Source: Seriola aureovittata (lineage: Eukaryota; Chordata; Actinopteri; Carangiformes; Carangidae). From it: a stretch of 64,000 nucleotides of DNA. The stretch lies in the NCBI RefSeq assembly GCF_021018895.1, contig NC_079364.1:1450401-1514400 (forward strand). The letters run 5' to 3'. The position numbers and the translations under genes are program-made. A model generated the notes under the pieces. That model had not been told where the DNA came from. It searched no databases and saw only the letters and a list, made by a program, of their open reading frames with translations. Of the stretch, positions 29,191 through 41,485 are shown piece by piece (positions within the stretch are counted from its first letter, which is position 1; every line of letters begins with the position of its first letter).

Positions 29191-30870
29191 ATGCCTTATT
29201 GTACTATGACGTTTTTATGCCTTACTATACTATGTCGTATTTATAACTTTTTATGCCTTACTATACTATGTCACTTTTATGACTTTTTATGACTTATTAT
29301 ACTATGTAATTTTTATGACTTTTTATGCCTTACTATACTATGACCTTCCATGCCTGTCTATACTATGTCGTTTTTATGACTTTTTATGCCTTATAATATA
29401 CTATGTCGTTTTTATGACTTTTTATGCCTTACTATATTATGACTTTTTATGCCTTACTATACAATGACGTTTTTATGACTTTTTATGCTTTATTATACTA
29501 TGACTTTTTATGCCTTACCATACTATGTCGTTTTTATAACTTTTTATGCCTTACTATACTGTGTCGTTTTCATGACTTTTTATGCCTTACTATACTATGT
29601 CGTATTTATAACTTTTTATGCCTTACTATACTATGTCACTTTTATGACTTTTTATGACTTATTATACTATGTCATTTTTATGACTTTATATGCCTTACTA
29701 TACTATGACCTTCCATGCCTTTCTATACTATGTCGTTTTTATGACTTTTTATGCCTTATAATATACTGTCGTTTTTATTACTTTTTATGCCTTACTATAT
29801 TATGACTTTTTATGCCTTACTATACAATGACGTTTTTATGACTTTTTATGCTTTATTATACTATGACTTTTTATACCTTACCATACTATGTCGTTTTTAT
29901 AACTTTTTATGCCTTACTATACTGTGTCGTTTTCATGACTTTTTATGCCTTACTATCCTATGTTGTTTTAATGACCTTTTTATGCCTTACTGTAGTATGA
30001 CTTTTCATGCCTTAATATACTATGATGTTTTTTTAACTTTTTATGTCTTACTATACTATGATGTTTTTATGACTTTTTATGCCTTACTATATTATGTCGT
30101 ATTCATAACCTTTTATGCCTTACTATACTATGATGTTTTTATGATTATTTATGCCTTACTATACTATGACTTTTTATGCCTTACTGTACTATGACGTTTT
30201 TATGCCTTACCATACTATGTCGTTTTCATGACTTTTTATATCTTACTATACTATGACTTTTTATGCCTTACTATACTATGACTTTTTTATGACTTTCTAT
30301 GCCTTACTATACTATGACATTTTATTTCTTATTATACTATGTCGTTTTTATTACGTTTTTATGCATTACTATACTATGTCGTTTTTATAACATTTTATGC
30401 CTTACTATACTATGTAGTTTTTATGACTTTTTATGCCTTACTATACCCTGTCGTTTTTAAAACTTTTTATGCCTTTCTATACTGTCATTTTTATGACTTT
30501 TTATGCCTAACTATCCTATGACGCTTTTATGACTTTTTATGCCTTACTATAGTATAACTTTTTATGCCTTACTATACTATGACGTTTTTATGACTTTTTA
30601 TGCCTTATTATACAATATCATTTTTTACAATTTTTTATGTCTTACTAGTCAATGTTATTTTTATGCCTTTTTATTCCTTACTATCTTATGACTTTTTATG
30701 GCTTTTTATGCCTTATTATACTATTTCTTTTTTATTATGATTTTATGACTTACTATACTATGTAATTTTTATGAATTTTAATGCCTCACTATATTGTTGT
30801 TTTTATGACTTTTTATGCCTTACTGTACTTTTTTTTTTCATGCCTTATTATAGTGTGATGTTTTTATCAC

Positions 30871-33142
30871 TTTAATATAAATATACATACTAAATATACA
30901 TTTTTATATTAGATAGACATATATGTCAATACATGATATTGTCCCTATTTCAAACAGGTTCCATATATAATTTTTACATAACCCTTGTAGGCTATATGAT
31001 TTTACTTCATGCACATATATTTAGTATATGAAAATTCAATACATTACATATATAATATTTATCTATGGTCATTTCTTTATGTAAATTCAGATTTTAAATA
31101 TTAATAAACTGTTTGCATGACAGCATTCAAAAGTCAGTCTCTTTGATTTTAGAGTGTTCGTGGGGTATTTCCTTCACTACCAATGTTTAGACCAAACCTA
31201 TGCCCCTGTTTCTAGACATAGCTGGCTACGCTAGCTAATGGGCACATTTGTGTCCACCTAGCTATAGTTACCACTTTGCATAAAGCACAAAATCTCACCT
31301 TTGTGTTGTTTGTTGAAGTTTGTTGTTGGGTATGGAGTGGGACTTCCACTACATCTTGTGGCCTCTGAGGGAAACACACCATCTATAAAACCATTTCTCA
31401 CCAACTGTCAAGTAGCAGTGTGTTTTCTGCCCTCTGACCTCCTCTCTTCCTCCATTAAATAGCAGCACATAGCTGCTTCCCTCAGCTTTTCAATGTGACC
31501 TGGACCAGGACTGCTGAGACAGTCCTGAACAGGACTGAGTTGACCACTGACTATCTTGTGTGGACTTCATGCTGTTTTTCCATGATAACTCAGACTTTAA
31601 AACTGCTCCACAACTCTATCACTTTCTGTCATTTTCCTCCAGTTTCTCTGCTTTTGTTCTTAGCTTCATACATAGGAGAACAGAAGGTCTTACAGTCACA
31701 GGGTAAAGGTGAATTCTTCACTGAAGCTGAAACAGATCATTCGCCTCATTCTCTGCTGCCCAAGGTGGACATTTATGTGGATTTAATGAGCAAAGGCACC
31801 TCTAAAGTTTGCAATACAGTGTTACTTTGTACACTTTCTGCTGAATTCCACTGTGTACAAGAAAAAATAAATAAATCAGACACCTGCAATTAAATCCATA
31901 TGAACCCTGTGACACATAAACTGGTGATGTGAACCAAAAGGAGGAAGAAGAGGAGGAGGAAGAGGAAGGTGTGTGTTAGTGCTGGGAGGTGAAATGTTGG
32001 TGGCAGCCTTATTAAGTTATCCATCTGAAATGAGAACTCCTCTGGTAAATTATCCCTTCACTAATGAATGAGCATCAGAAGCTGTAAATGGTTTTTAATG
32101 AAACACAACGTTTTAAACAGCTCATATCAACAGCAGCTCACACTTTTAATGCTCTGCTCATTCATTACCAGCTGTTTACACACATCCAGGAGGAATGTAA
32201 AGAACATCAGGGAATATTCAAAGAAAAATAAATAAAAAATTTATAGATGAGCTCATGCTGTCGATTTGTCAGAGGATAATGTCTTCATCACTAATGTGAA
32301 AACACATTCAGAGGTAAAATGCTCCATGTACAACAACCTCATGAGTCTGAGGAAAATACTTGCGGGTGGGAGACAGAGGACAGGAAGCCGATGGACAACA
32401 CCTCACCCGTCCGGCGTGTAGCAGGGTTGAGTGCCAGGATCATTAATATTGATGACAATGTTTATACTATTGTTATCAATATGGAGCAAACATATTATCA
32501 TGAAAGCAAGAGAAATATGTCTAAATAATTTATGAGGTAATTGCATCATCAATAGGCTGCTTTGCATATTTTAATTACCAGCAAATGATTTGCCAAACAT
32601 GAGGTGTTTCTTTTTACTATCCTGTGACTTTATCACATGCATGTATAAACACAACACAGGTTTTTAATGATAAATAACAAATCCTAATTATCCTGGAGTA
32701 AAGAGGGGATCGCTGACACAACAGCAGCAGAGATGCAAATACTGCAGCACTAAGTGTTCATGTGGTCAGGATGTCATCTAATGTGATATTTATCTTTTAT
32801 ATCAATCCTGTTGATGCTGGTATCGATACTTAAAATGATTTTGTATCAGTGATATTGATACTTTGGGAACTGATCCACCCACCCCTGGTATGTAATGAGC
32901 ATCTGTGTTTATTTATACTGATATAAAGGTAAAGCTTCAAAAAGACAGTCTGACATCAACAGGTTTATTGTCAGACCAACAAGCCTGAGTGCACCAACAG
33001 ACACAGACTGTGACCTGGTTAATCTCCCTGCTCAGTGCAAACAGTTACACCCAACAACTCCTCCAACCTGAACAACCACACAGTTTTTCTTTTCAACCCT
33101 CTGATACAACCCATAGGAGTGTCTCCTGAAATAGTGTCTCTA
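30871..33142. other. Intergenic right flank of the satellite, no gene
   Basis: The first 250 bases are very AT-rich. Unique sequence follows, with short reading frames that resemble nothing known. The region includes the candidate conserved element at 32511-32760. Confidence 0.45.
32511..32760. promoter_or_regulatory. Candidate conserved non-coding element
   Basis: A non-repetitive stretch carries TTTGCATATTTTAATTACC (POU octamer-like plus homeodomain core), AGGTAATTGCATCATCAATA, CCTAATTATCC (Pitx/Otx-like) and GATGCAAATA. Motif density without low complexity is typical of developmental enhancers, but conservation is not shown. Confidence 0.35.
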
Positions 33143-33210
33143 CTAGATGTCACCTAGCAACAAAACCCAACTATGGGTCATGATAACCTGCTGCACAGAC
33201 AACCTATTGG
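33143..33210 (-). repeat. Dispersed repeat fragment, inverted partner of 60257-60324
   Basis: The reverse complement aligns without gaps over 68 bp to 60257-60324 with about ten differences. The core is GTCTGTGCAGCAGGTTAT followed by GTTTTGTTGCTAGG. It is probably a fragment of an old mobile element; the family was not recognised. Confidence 0.6.
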
Positions 33211-35608
33211 CTTGTTTTTTACAGGAGGACATTGTTATGTTGCTGCACCCATCAAGCTAACCGCTAGTGCACTATAGCCAGCCAAGAACATGCTAGCTCT
33301 AGTCTGTAAATAGCTCTAAGGTGTTAATGGGACAGTGAGTTTACTCTGTTCACTGAAGAAATGCATTTGTCCCATTGGCACCTGCTTCATAAATATCTAC
33401 AGACCTTTCTTTTTCTTGCAGAGCAGTTTACAATCCGACAGGCTACAATAGCCTCCTCTGTTAGCTTCTCTCAAAGGCCGACATCTCCACTATTCACACA
33501 TCAGTGTTTACAAAGGTTGAATTCAATGCAAACTGAAAATTGCAAAAGAGCTCATTTACTTCCCTGAGTGAACGGTTAGTTTTTTGGTGAAATTTCTGAA
33601 ATTCTGAAATTTCTGTGGTGAAACTACACTTTGACTGTGGAAGATGAAGGAAAATGCCTGAGTGCACAACAAGCTTCAATCACAGCATTTTGTCCTGTCT
33701 CTACACACAGCTTTGTAAAAGTTAAGCTTACTCTTTCAGTGGGATGTAAAATGTGTGAAATTGATGGCAATTTGCTGTGTGAGCCAGGCCTGCTAATAGC
33801 ACTGGCAAACTCCCTTTGTTTGTGGAGCATTGTTCACAGAGAACAGTTTACACTTAGCAGCTGTCTGTTGTTTTCTCTGTCCTCGTCCTGGCTGAAGACA
33901 AACTCTATTAAATCCTGCGGGAGACCGGTATTACAACAACGAGCCTGAACGCAGCCAAAACAAGACTCAGCCTGTTCACGCCAAGCTGTAATGACCAAAC
34001 ACTTCCTCTGTCCCCTCAATGAGATTTTGATTTACACACACAGCTTACATGTGCCTCCTCTTCTTTTACCTCTTTACCCCTTCATCCGGCCCTCCGGCTC
34101 TAATTACCGGGACACACAGGAGGACGTCACCGACGACAGGCCGAGGGAACGGGGAGAGGAGAGAGTCGCTGGGGAGGTGTGTTTGTTAATGGGATGGATC
34201 AGACTTGGCAGGCAGCAGAGCCTGGCAGCAAACTGTGGACAGAAAGAGACGGACGCACAAATCTGTGAGCTACACTCACACTTAACCAAACAAATCTGGA
34301 GCAACAGCAAAGACCTGGACTGTAAATAGCCTCAGAGTCTATTTTAGAGCCTGGGGATTATCTGCTTTCTCATACCGTCAGTTTGATAAAACCTGAGCGA
34401 GGCACATGTGAAGCAGGACTGATTTCACGGTGGAGCGGATTGTAGCTGCAGTTACAGAAAGGTTTCTTTGAGGCAGAAATAATCTCACTCAATAATCAGG
34501 CACTAAAATGCAGCTGCTGTGTCAACACCTGACCACACCCCTACACAGTGATGTCAGAACACGTGTCATCTCATGGTGAAAGGTTCAACAAGAAACAGTG
34601 GTTTTCTCCCCTGTACATTACCGGAGACTTAACCTGCGACCTGAATGGACAGAGCCACATAACCAGGCCTTCCTGCTACGTGTCAATCAGCTGAGGTTAA
34701 TGACAAACGGTGAGTATTTTCCAATGCACGACATGTTTCATAATATTGAAAAATTGTTTTGTTGAAGAAAAGACATGCACTAGGAGCCATTGCTAAACTA
34801 AATGTCATGCTAGTTGTATCTAGTGGATGTTGAGATATTTGACTGCAGCTTCTTTCCTTCACGTTCATCCGGGGACGTTCTGCACGTTTTCATCACTTCA
34901 TTTTCTGTAGGTGTTTTCCATCCACCAGCTTTTATGAGCACTTTCAATTTGTGCATGAAAAAAACCTAAATTACAAAAATAAAAGAAAGAAAAAAATCAA
35001 GTGGGAAGTGGGAAGGCTAATGTACTGATAAAAACAGTGTGTGACACAGTGCAGTGGAAACAGACTGAGTGAATAAATGCTAACAGTTCCAGTGAAGAGA
35101 GGAAAACATCAGATGTGTGTGGAGCGATGATGAGGAGGCTGGAACCTTCCTCACATTAAAACATTAAACAAACAGAAATGTCAGATGTCAATCATGTTTT
35201 CCATCATCTGAGCTTTGACTGGAGTTCTTTTAATGACGTCATCCTCTTCTGCAGCGACCGGAGAGCTGTTTATCTCCATCAACCAACGAGCTCATATCTA
35301 AAACAACAGCAGTGAATGATGAAAGGCATAAAAAAGGCCCCAGAAAAACTCATCCAATATCCAAAATAGTCCATAATCAGACATTCCTGCTGCAGTAGAA
35401 ATCCTTTTTTTCTTCCAAAACAACATGACTCCAGGATTAGAAGCAGAAGAAGAAGAGTGAGACTGATAGCAGGAGGATGAGTGGCAGCAGAACACAGAGC
35501 TGCAGGACAGACACCCTCCGGCTGTCACTCACCTCAAATGGATCGCATTTAGCAGCTTTTACCCCTCAACACTCCATCCTCCCTTCTCCATTTTCTCATC
35601 TCCCTCCT

Positions 35609-35609
<1 letters not shown>
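33211..35609. other. Intergenic, no gene seen
   Basis: Unique sequence. The part around 34090-34290 is GC-richer than its surroundings (CTCTAATTACCGGGACAC and onwards) and could be a conserved element. Reading frames here have no family resemblance and no splice context. Confidence 0.45.

Positions 35610-35659
<50 letters not shown>
35610..35659 (+). repeat. (CA)n microsatellite
   Basis: 50 bp of uninterrupted CA in intergenic DNA. Confidence 0.95.
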
Positions 35660-35661
<2 letters not shown>

Positions 35662-38544
35662 GTCCACTTCCGTCCATCATATTATGTGCTCAGCGAGGTC
35701 AGGTCTCCTGTCTGCCTGCCTCCTGTGTCAGGGCTCTTCAGAGGCTTATCACTTTATCAGCCCACTCAGGGCCGCACGGATCGTCTGATAAAATCATATT
35801 GTACTTTCTGTCCAATGACACGCCTGAAACTGCTCCGGGCCAAAGCCATTAGCTTCTCTTCACGGTTATTTTCACTCAGGTCCTCTTACGCCGCTGCTGT
35901 CAACTCTATTCATTTCATTTAACGGAGGCTTTGACATCTTTTATATTTTCATGCACTCAGATAATCATGTGTTTCAGATTTATTCCCAGTGTGCTGTGTA
36001 TGAAGCTGTTCAGAAATAAACCAACCAGCACCGGTCCAGTTGAAAATGAAATGCTGTTGACAGTACACTTCATATCCTGCAGCGGTCACATGAACATCTG
36101 TGTTTAATGATTTTACTGATGGAGATATTCAGAAAATCAGCCTATGATAAAATAATAAATAAAATGCAGTTTTGGTGAAAGAAACAATCTGACATTTTAT
36201 AAAATATACTTCTTTGTGGTTAAACCCAGAGTCATATGGACGCCAGTTTAATGTCTGTGAGTCCAGTGTAGAGACAGGTCCAGGACGTAGCTAGTTTAGC
36301 CTAGCTTATCACAAGGACTGGAAGCAGGGGAAACTGTAACCCAATATTGGGATATGCAATATTTTTTGATAATATAATCTTGAATTTATAATATGATTTA
36401 ATATAATTATATATATATATATATATATATTATTATATTTTGTGTTTCCAGTATAAGTGATGCTGCCACTAATAATTAATCAGCAACAGGGCAGAACTAC
36501 AAAAAAAAGATTGAAGATTAAAAAGCTGTGTATTCTCAATAGGATCACATCTAAGTTGCTGTCACACCCGCCCTGTTTGGTTCAGTTAAAATGAACTCTG
36601 GTCTGTGGAGTGAGAGCAGTGCAGGCCATCATAAATATAAAGTTAAACTGCTGTTAAAAACATATTCCGATCACAAACTGTCAAGGCAGCACCTCCTGAT
36701 CTTTATAAATGATGTATTTGCCTGTATTTATACTGCTGCGATTCGCCCTGATAGATCAAAAGGTGAGTTTGTCTTGTACTGTGTATTTTAGCAAAGTGAG
36801 CCAAACTTTGAGAACACACCACAAGAACTATTGGGCTGTAAAATTGTCACAAAACAGTTCTTTCTTGTCGTCTGTCTGTTTTATCTCATACGATATGTCA
36901 CATTCACCAGTATGCAGATGACACCCAACCATACCTGTTGTTCCCACCAGCCAACCTCACCATCTCCGCATCGATCTGAGTCTGTCTCTCTGACATATCC
37001 ACACAGATGAAGGAACACCATCTTCAGCTAAACCTTTCTAAGACTGAAATCTCAACTAGGGGAGGACAAAAACATGATTTGGAAAAGTTAGAGGGAAGTC
37101 CTTCAGCTAACATGAAGTTAATATAATGATCATGTCTTAATATGAGCATATGTTCCCCAAATCCATGTGTTCATGTTCAGCTCAATGTCTCTGTCTGAAC
37201 ACAGACATGCAGACATCAGCATTTCATTCATCTCTCTTCCTTCTGCTGCAGAGCGATGGAGCTTTTATCTGTAACCGACAGACACAAGTTTCATGTTTTC
37301 ATCTCCTCCTTCCTGCTACCTTTCACCCCATCTTCCATTTCCTCACACTATCTGCCATTACCCCCCCCCATCTCTGTGTCACCTCCTCCACCTGACATCG
37401 TCCTGCATCTGTCTATTTTCTGTTCTCTCTCTCTCTCTCACCAGGACTCATCCACGCCTCCCATTCTCTGCCCCCCATGTTCCCGCCATTTATCACTTAT
37501 TTCCCAGGTTCCCCTTCTCTGTGGTGTGTTTTCGTAACCTCTCCTGTAGCGTGTGGAGAGGCGCGCCACAGAGCGTGCAGCCGCGCTGCTTTTCAGCCTT
37601 GTAACATTCAGAAATAACTCAATGTTACGTGAGTCTCGAGGTGAAGATCTAACACTGATGGCTGAGTCACTTCTCACCATGTTCTCACTTTCATCCTCCT
37701 CCACTCCACTTTCTATCTCTCTCTGTTTTGCTGTTGGTCTCTCTGGCTCAGACTTTACCATCTGCTTTCCTAAACTTTCCATCTCTCAACAAATATTCTT
37801 TTTTGTCATCTCTTACAGTCTCCTGCTCCCTCCATCACGTCTCTGCCTCTGAGCGCAGCTGCTGAAACTGTGTTTTCTGTGGAGGTATATTGAAGCCTGA
37901 TGCCATTTCAGATAAACTAAAACTAAAATGCAGCTCGTCTGCTTCATTTCCTGCTTGTAAAGGTTTTCTCAAGTCTCATTGCTATTAACTATTGCAAAAC
38001 TATTCACCAGTGTTGATGCCATTTCAAAATAAGAGTCATAATATTGACATATTAACATTTAAGAATAGAATAAAGAATTAAATAAAGATCAAAAGAGTCA
38101 AAAATGTACAGAGCTCTGGTGTCAGAGAAGAAAATAATTTGTGGACACAAATTCACAAAATATAAAGTTATCATTTATTCATTTATGTAATTATTTATTC
38201 ATACATTTATTTATTCAGATCCATCTACTTTAGACTGAAGTAGGACCGAATACCTAATTTACATACTGACACAGAAACAAATAAATGAATATAGAAATAC
38301 AGAAATAGAAATAAAATACAAAAATAGCATTTTGTAAAAAATGTATTTTGTACCAAAATGTATTTATTTTGCATTTATTCATGTATTTGATTACTTATTT
38401 CTACATTTATTTATTTGTACTTGTGTCATTTTTTGTCCTTCATACCTGTGCGGCTGCAATCTGGAGTTTCATCCAGTATAGTTTAGTGTGTTTGTGTCTG
38501 CTAGGCCGTGTTTAGTATGCACACAGGTGTCTCCTGCTACAGCG
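35660..38544. other. Intergenic with repeat fragments, no gene
   Basis: It contains a fragment at about 36285-36345 (TTTAGCCTAGCTTATCACAA, GGACTGGAAGCAGGGGAAAC) of a dispersed fish repeat, an (AT)n run at 36407-36431, and an AT-rich block at about 38165-38430 rich in ATTTATTTATTCAT and its complement. That block could fold as an imperfect hairpin and may be a MITE. No exon was recognised. Confidence 0.45.
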
Positions 38545-38665
38545 CTGGATGAGATTAATACAAATATTTATTAATTAAGGGCTAATTTCCTGCTCCATTG
38601 ATTCCAGCTCCTGCATAGCTCCACTCCTCTCCTCAGAGGATCAATACGAGTGCAGACAAACCCTC
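38545..38665. promoter_or_regulatory. Candidate conserved non-coding element
   Basis: Short unique segment with TATTTATTAATTAAGGGCTA and TCCATTGATTCCAGCTCCTG. It contains homeodomain/Sox-like cores and no repeat features. Inferred from composition only. Confidence 0.25.
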
Positions 38666-38863
38666 AGAGTAAATACATGCATGGGAATTTCTCTGCAGGA
38701 CTTTTTCTTGAAACAGAGATTTTGGACATTTCATGGATTTTCAGTATCATGTCAGTGAGTACCAGCGCAGAGAGACACTGTCTCTGGGTTTTGCTGTAGG
38801 TGCGGTCATGAGGCAAAAACACACTCAGTTAATCAGAATATTGACCAAGAGATCTTTTGACTT

Positions 38864-38867
<4 letters not shown>

Positions 38868-38917
<50 letters not shown>
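38868..38917 (+). repeat. (TG)n microsatellite
   Basis: 50 bp of uninterrupted TG. Confidence 0.95.
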
Positions 38918-38918
<1 letters not shown>

Positions 38919-39689
38919 CTAAAAACTCTTCGAAGAAAGAGTCTAAATGGCCGGGTCAGTTCTGACTCCATTTTTCCTCCCGCTCCTGGTTCTTTGTCTC
39001 GTGTGAACCAAAACAAACCAAATACAAAAACCAAACCAAGTAAACTTTTCCACTTTAGCTGAAAACAGAGAAGAAGAAGAAGAAGATCACCTCAGGTCTG
39101 ATTTATCGCAGCACTTTGTGCATCGGAGGAGAAAGCAATCTTTTAAAAGTTTAAGGGCTTTTTTCCTCCCGGACACATTACAGCTCCATCAGTTAGCAGC
39201 TGTCAGTGTGGGGACAGACGGCTCATCAGGTCTCCCACCAGAAGACAGCAGGAGGGATCAGTGTGCTGACGGTAACTGGATGCCAGTCAGAGTGAAAGGA
39301 GCGAGTAGGAGGAAAACAGCTCTGTCATTATAGAACTAAAGCCCATTCACTTCTCACTGCCTGATGTTTCCACAAATCATCAATATCCTACTTGTTCGTG
39401 ATGGAGCCTGATCAAACCTGTGTCGACTCCATAACTGTAACTGACAGAGAGGAATTTACATTCTGGTCGAGTCTCAATTAGTAGATGAAGAAATATTTTA
39501 CAACATTTCTGTTAAATAATAACGAAAATACTGGTTTTAATTCATTCCAGCCAATTCTTAATTTGCTGCTTATTTGATTACTGTTAATTTAACATCAGTG
39601 AAACTCAACACTTCCTGAAGGACTTTCAGATTAAAAGCATGCCAGGTATATATTACTGAGAGTTAGAGAGAGAGAGCATTTGGTTTTTA

Positions 39690-39965
39690 TTGGCTGGGAT
39701 TCAATGGCAGTTCTGTGGAAAATGCAAGCGATTTTGCAAATGTTCTGTGTTTCCATTGAGTGATGTCATGTGAATAACGCTGGGTTTTCCCCTCTCACGA
39801 TATCATTCCAATTAAATGTGACTGAGCTGATTTCCAGCGTCTTCAAATTGTGCATTAAGCAGGTTAATGGAAATGCATCTATTATGTGCTTGGTGCTGCC
39901 AGAGGGCTTTTAATGTGAAACATTTGCAGGAAGTAGCTTTTGCAGGGATCGTGGAGATGAGAGGA
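39690..39965. promoter_or_regulatory. Candidate conserved non-coding element
   Basis: Non-repetitive segment with GATTTTGCAAATGTTC, TTCCAATTAAATGTGACTG, GGTTAATGGAAATGCATC and the motif CAGAGGGCTTTTAATGTGAA, which recurs at 6661-6687. This looks like a developmental enhancer. It lies about 36 kb beyond the rora stop; its target gene is unknown. Confidence 0.4.
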
Positions 39966-40812
39966 AAAGTCCTTTTATCAGGTCAAACGTACGGCTTGTA
40001 GCACTTTGACTTGAGCTGAATTTATTTGAAATAAACATGTCAGTTGTGATGTCTTGTTATATTTTTAAATATATAGAGGTTCTTTGTAAAACCCCATGTG
40101 CAACAGGCTGAATGTCTGGAGATAAAGAGTTATTTGGTGATTTGGCCACTGAAGCATTAAGGTGCTTAAAAAATGACTCACTCCTCAGAGTTATAACTCA
40201 TCAAAGTCTAAACACACAGACATGATTCAGGTCTTTTTAGATTCAGTGTGACGTAACCTTCCAGAGGGTGCTTCTGGTTTTATGTGTATCTGTTACACAG
40301 ATGGATGATTAAAGCCTGTTGGGTTTCATGATAATAAAAGTTTGATAGTCTAATTAGCAACAGAAGATGTTTGCGTGTCTGTTTGTGTTTCTCAGGCATG
40401 TAGATACAGACATGAAGCTTTATTTGTCCCTCTGGGTTTAATTTGTAAGTTTGAAGAGAGAGTTTTGTCTCCTCTGAGGACAGACAGCGTGTCAGACAAT
40501 GATGTGAGCGCTGTCGGTGAATCTGAGCTGAAGACACTTTTCTTTCATGTCTGCCATCGTCGACGTTTCCTCCCCGATCACAGAAATCTGCCGAGCTTAT
40601 CAACACTTTTACCGATCTTCTAATGTGTTTATCAAGCGTCCCGGTGTTTAAAGTAGCTTTGTGCTGCTCAGATTTATCTCAAATAAAGGTTCTTATCCGG
40701 CCGTACACAACGCTGCTGGAATAATAAAGAATGTTAGATATTATAGCTGTCAAGGTTATCTCGCTGTAAACACGATGCACTTCCCTGCAGCATGAATAAA
40801 GAAATTGAATCT

Positions 40813-40818
40813 GCACGC

Positions 40819-40869
<51 letters not shown>
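40813..40869 (+). repeat. (CA)n microsatellite with CG interruptions at its start
   Basis: 57 bp beginning GCACGCACACGCAC and then pure CA. Confidence 0.95.
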
Positions 40870-40871
<2 letters not shown>

Positions 40872-41436
40872 CTGAAGTTGAGTGAAGTTTTCTGTTCAGT
40901 AAAGAAATACAAGTCAGTGAGGAGGCGGGACTTCTGATTGTTTCCCTGCGTTGATTGAGCTCTGTTCTTTCTCGGAGTCATGAACACACACACATCAAAA
41001 ACACACTTGTTGGAATCAGCACAATGTCAGTGCAACACACACGAGTGGAGCATCACTTCGTCATTTGCAAAACAAGAGAAGAAAAGTGAGAGACGTGAGT
41101 CGTTGGCGATTAGACGCCATCGTGATGTCATCAGGTTTGAAAAGGGGGTGAGGCTGAGTGAGGTGTGAGAAACCCCCACCCCCCGGGGTCGAGACACTGG
41201 TGGTGATGGGAAGAAGAGAGTGATGGAGATCTGCATGTGATGTGGACCCTGATGATCTGGACTTGGTGCTGGATATGAGGACTGGAGGTGGACGAGTGGA
41301 GGAAGAGAGAGAGAACAGCAGAAGAGAGAACAGAGGGTTCAACAGCAACAACGTGACTGGCTGGTTGAGATTGTGGCGAAATCTGATTGGTTAACGAAAA
41401 AACACCTGAAGTCAGCAGATCAAAGTTCAGCAGCTG

Positions 41437-41438
<2 letters not shown>

Positions 41439-41481
<43 letters not shown>
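41439..41481 (+). repeat. (GT)n microsatellite
   Basis: 43 bp of uninterrupted GT following GCTGGG. Confidence 0.95.

Positions 41482-41485
<4 letters not shown>

Larger units (their letters stand above)
10876..30870 (+). repeat. 20-kb modular AT-rich satellite array
   Basis: The array is tandem throughout and built from three modules that each begin with ATG: ATGCCTTACTATACT (15 bp), ATGACGTTTTT (11 bp) and ATGACTTTTT (10 bp). They join as 36-bp (15+11+10), 26-bp (15+11) and 25-bp (15+10) monomers, with variant forms such as CCTTAATATACAATGTCGAT and CCTTGCTATACT. By length this is several hundred monomers. Edges are degenerate (first about 150 bp, last about 600 bp) while the middle contains near-identical higher-order repeats. 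The 36-bp monomer is a multiple of three and reads MTFYALLYYDVF without stops, which creates many spurious reading frames. No gene lies inside. Confidence 0.96.

Noticed and set aside
12882..30521. Many + strand reading frames of MTFYALLYYDVF-type repeats
   Set aside because: They follow from the 36-bp monomer being a multiple of three without stops; they break wherever 25- or 26-bp monomers occur. No family, no splice context, no reason to call a gene.
10876..30870. CRISPR array
   Set aside because: Regular short repeats are present, but there are no unique spacers: monomers join directly, and the DNA is vertebrate.
10876..30870. Centromere
   Set aside because: The array is only about 20 kb and flanked by unique euchromatic sequence and a gene. 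A pericentromeric relation cannot be excluded, but nothing here shows it.
33991..34329. 112-codon reading frame
   Set aside because: No homology that I recognise, no flanking splice signals, and an overlapping frame on the other strand. Probably chance.
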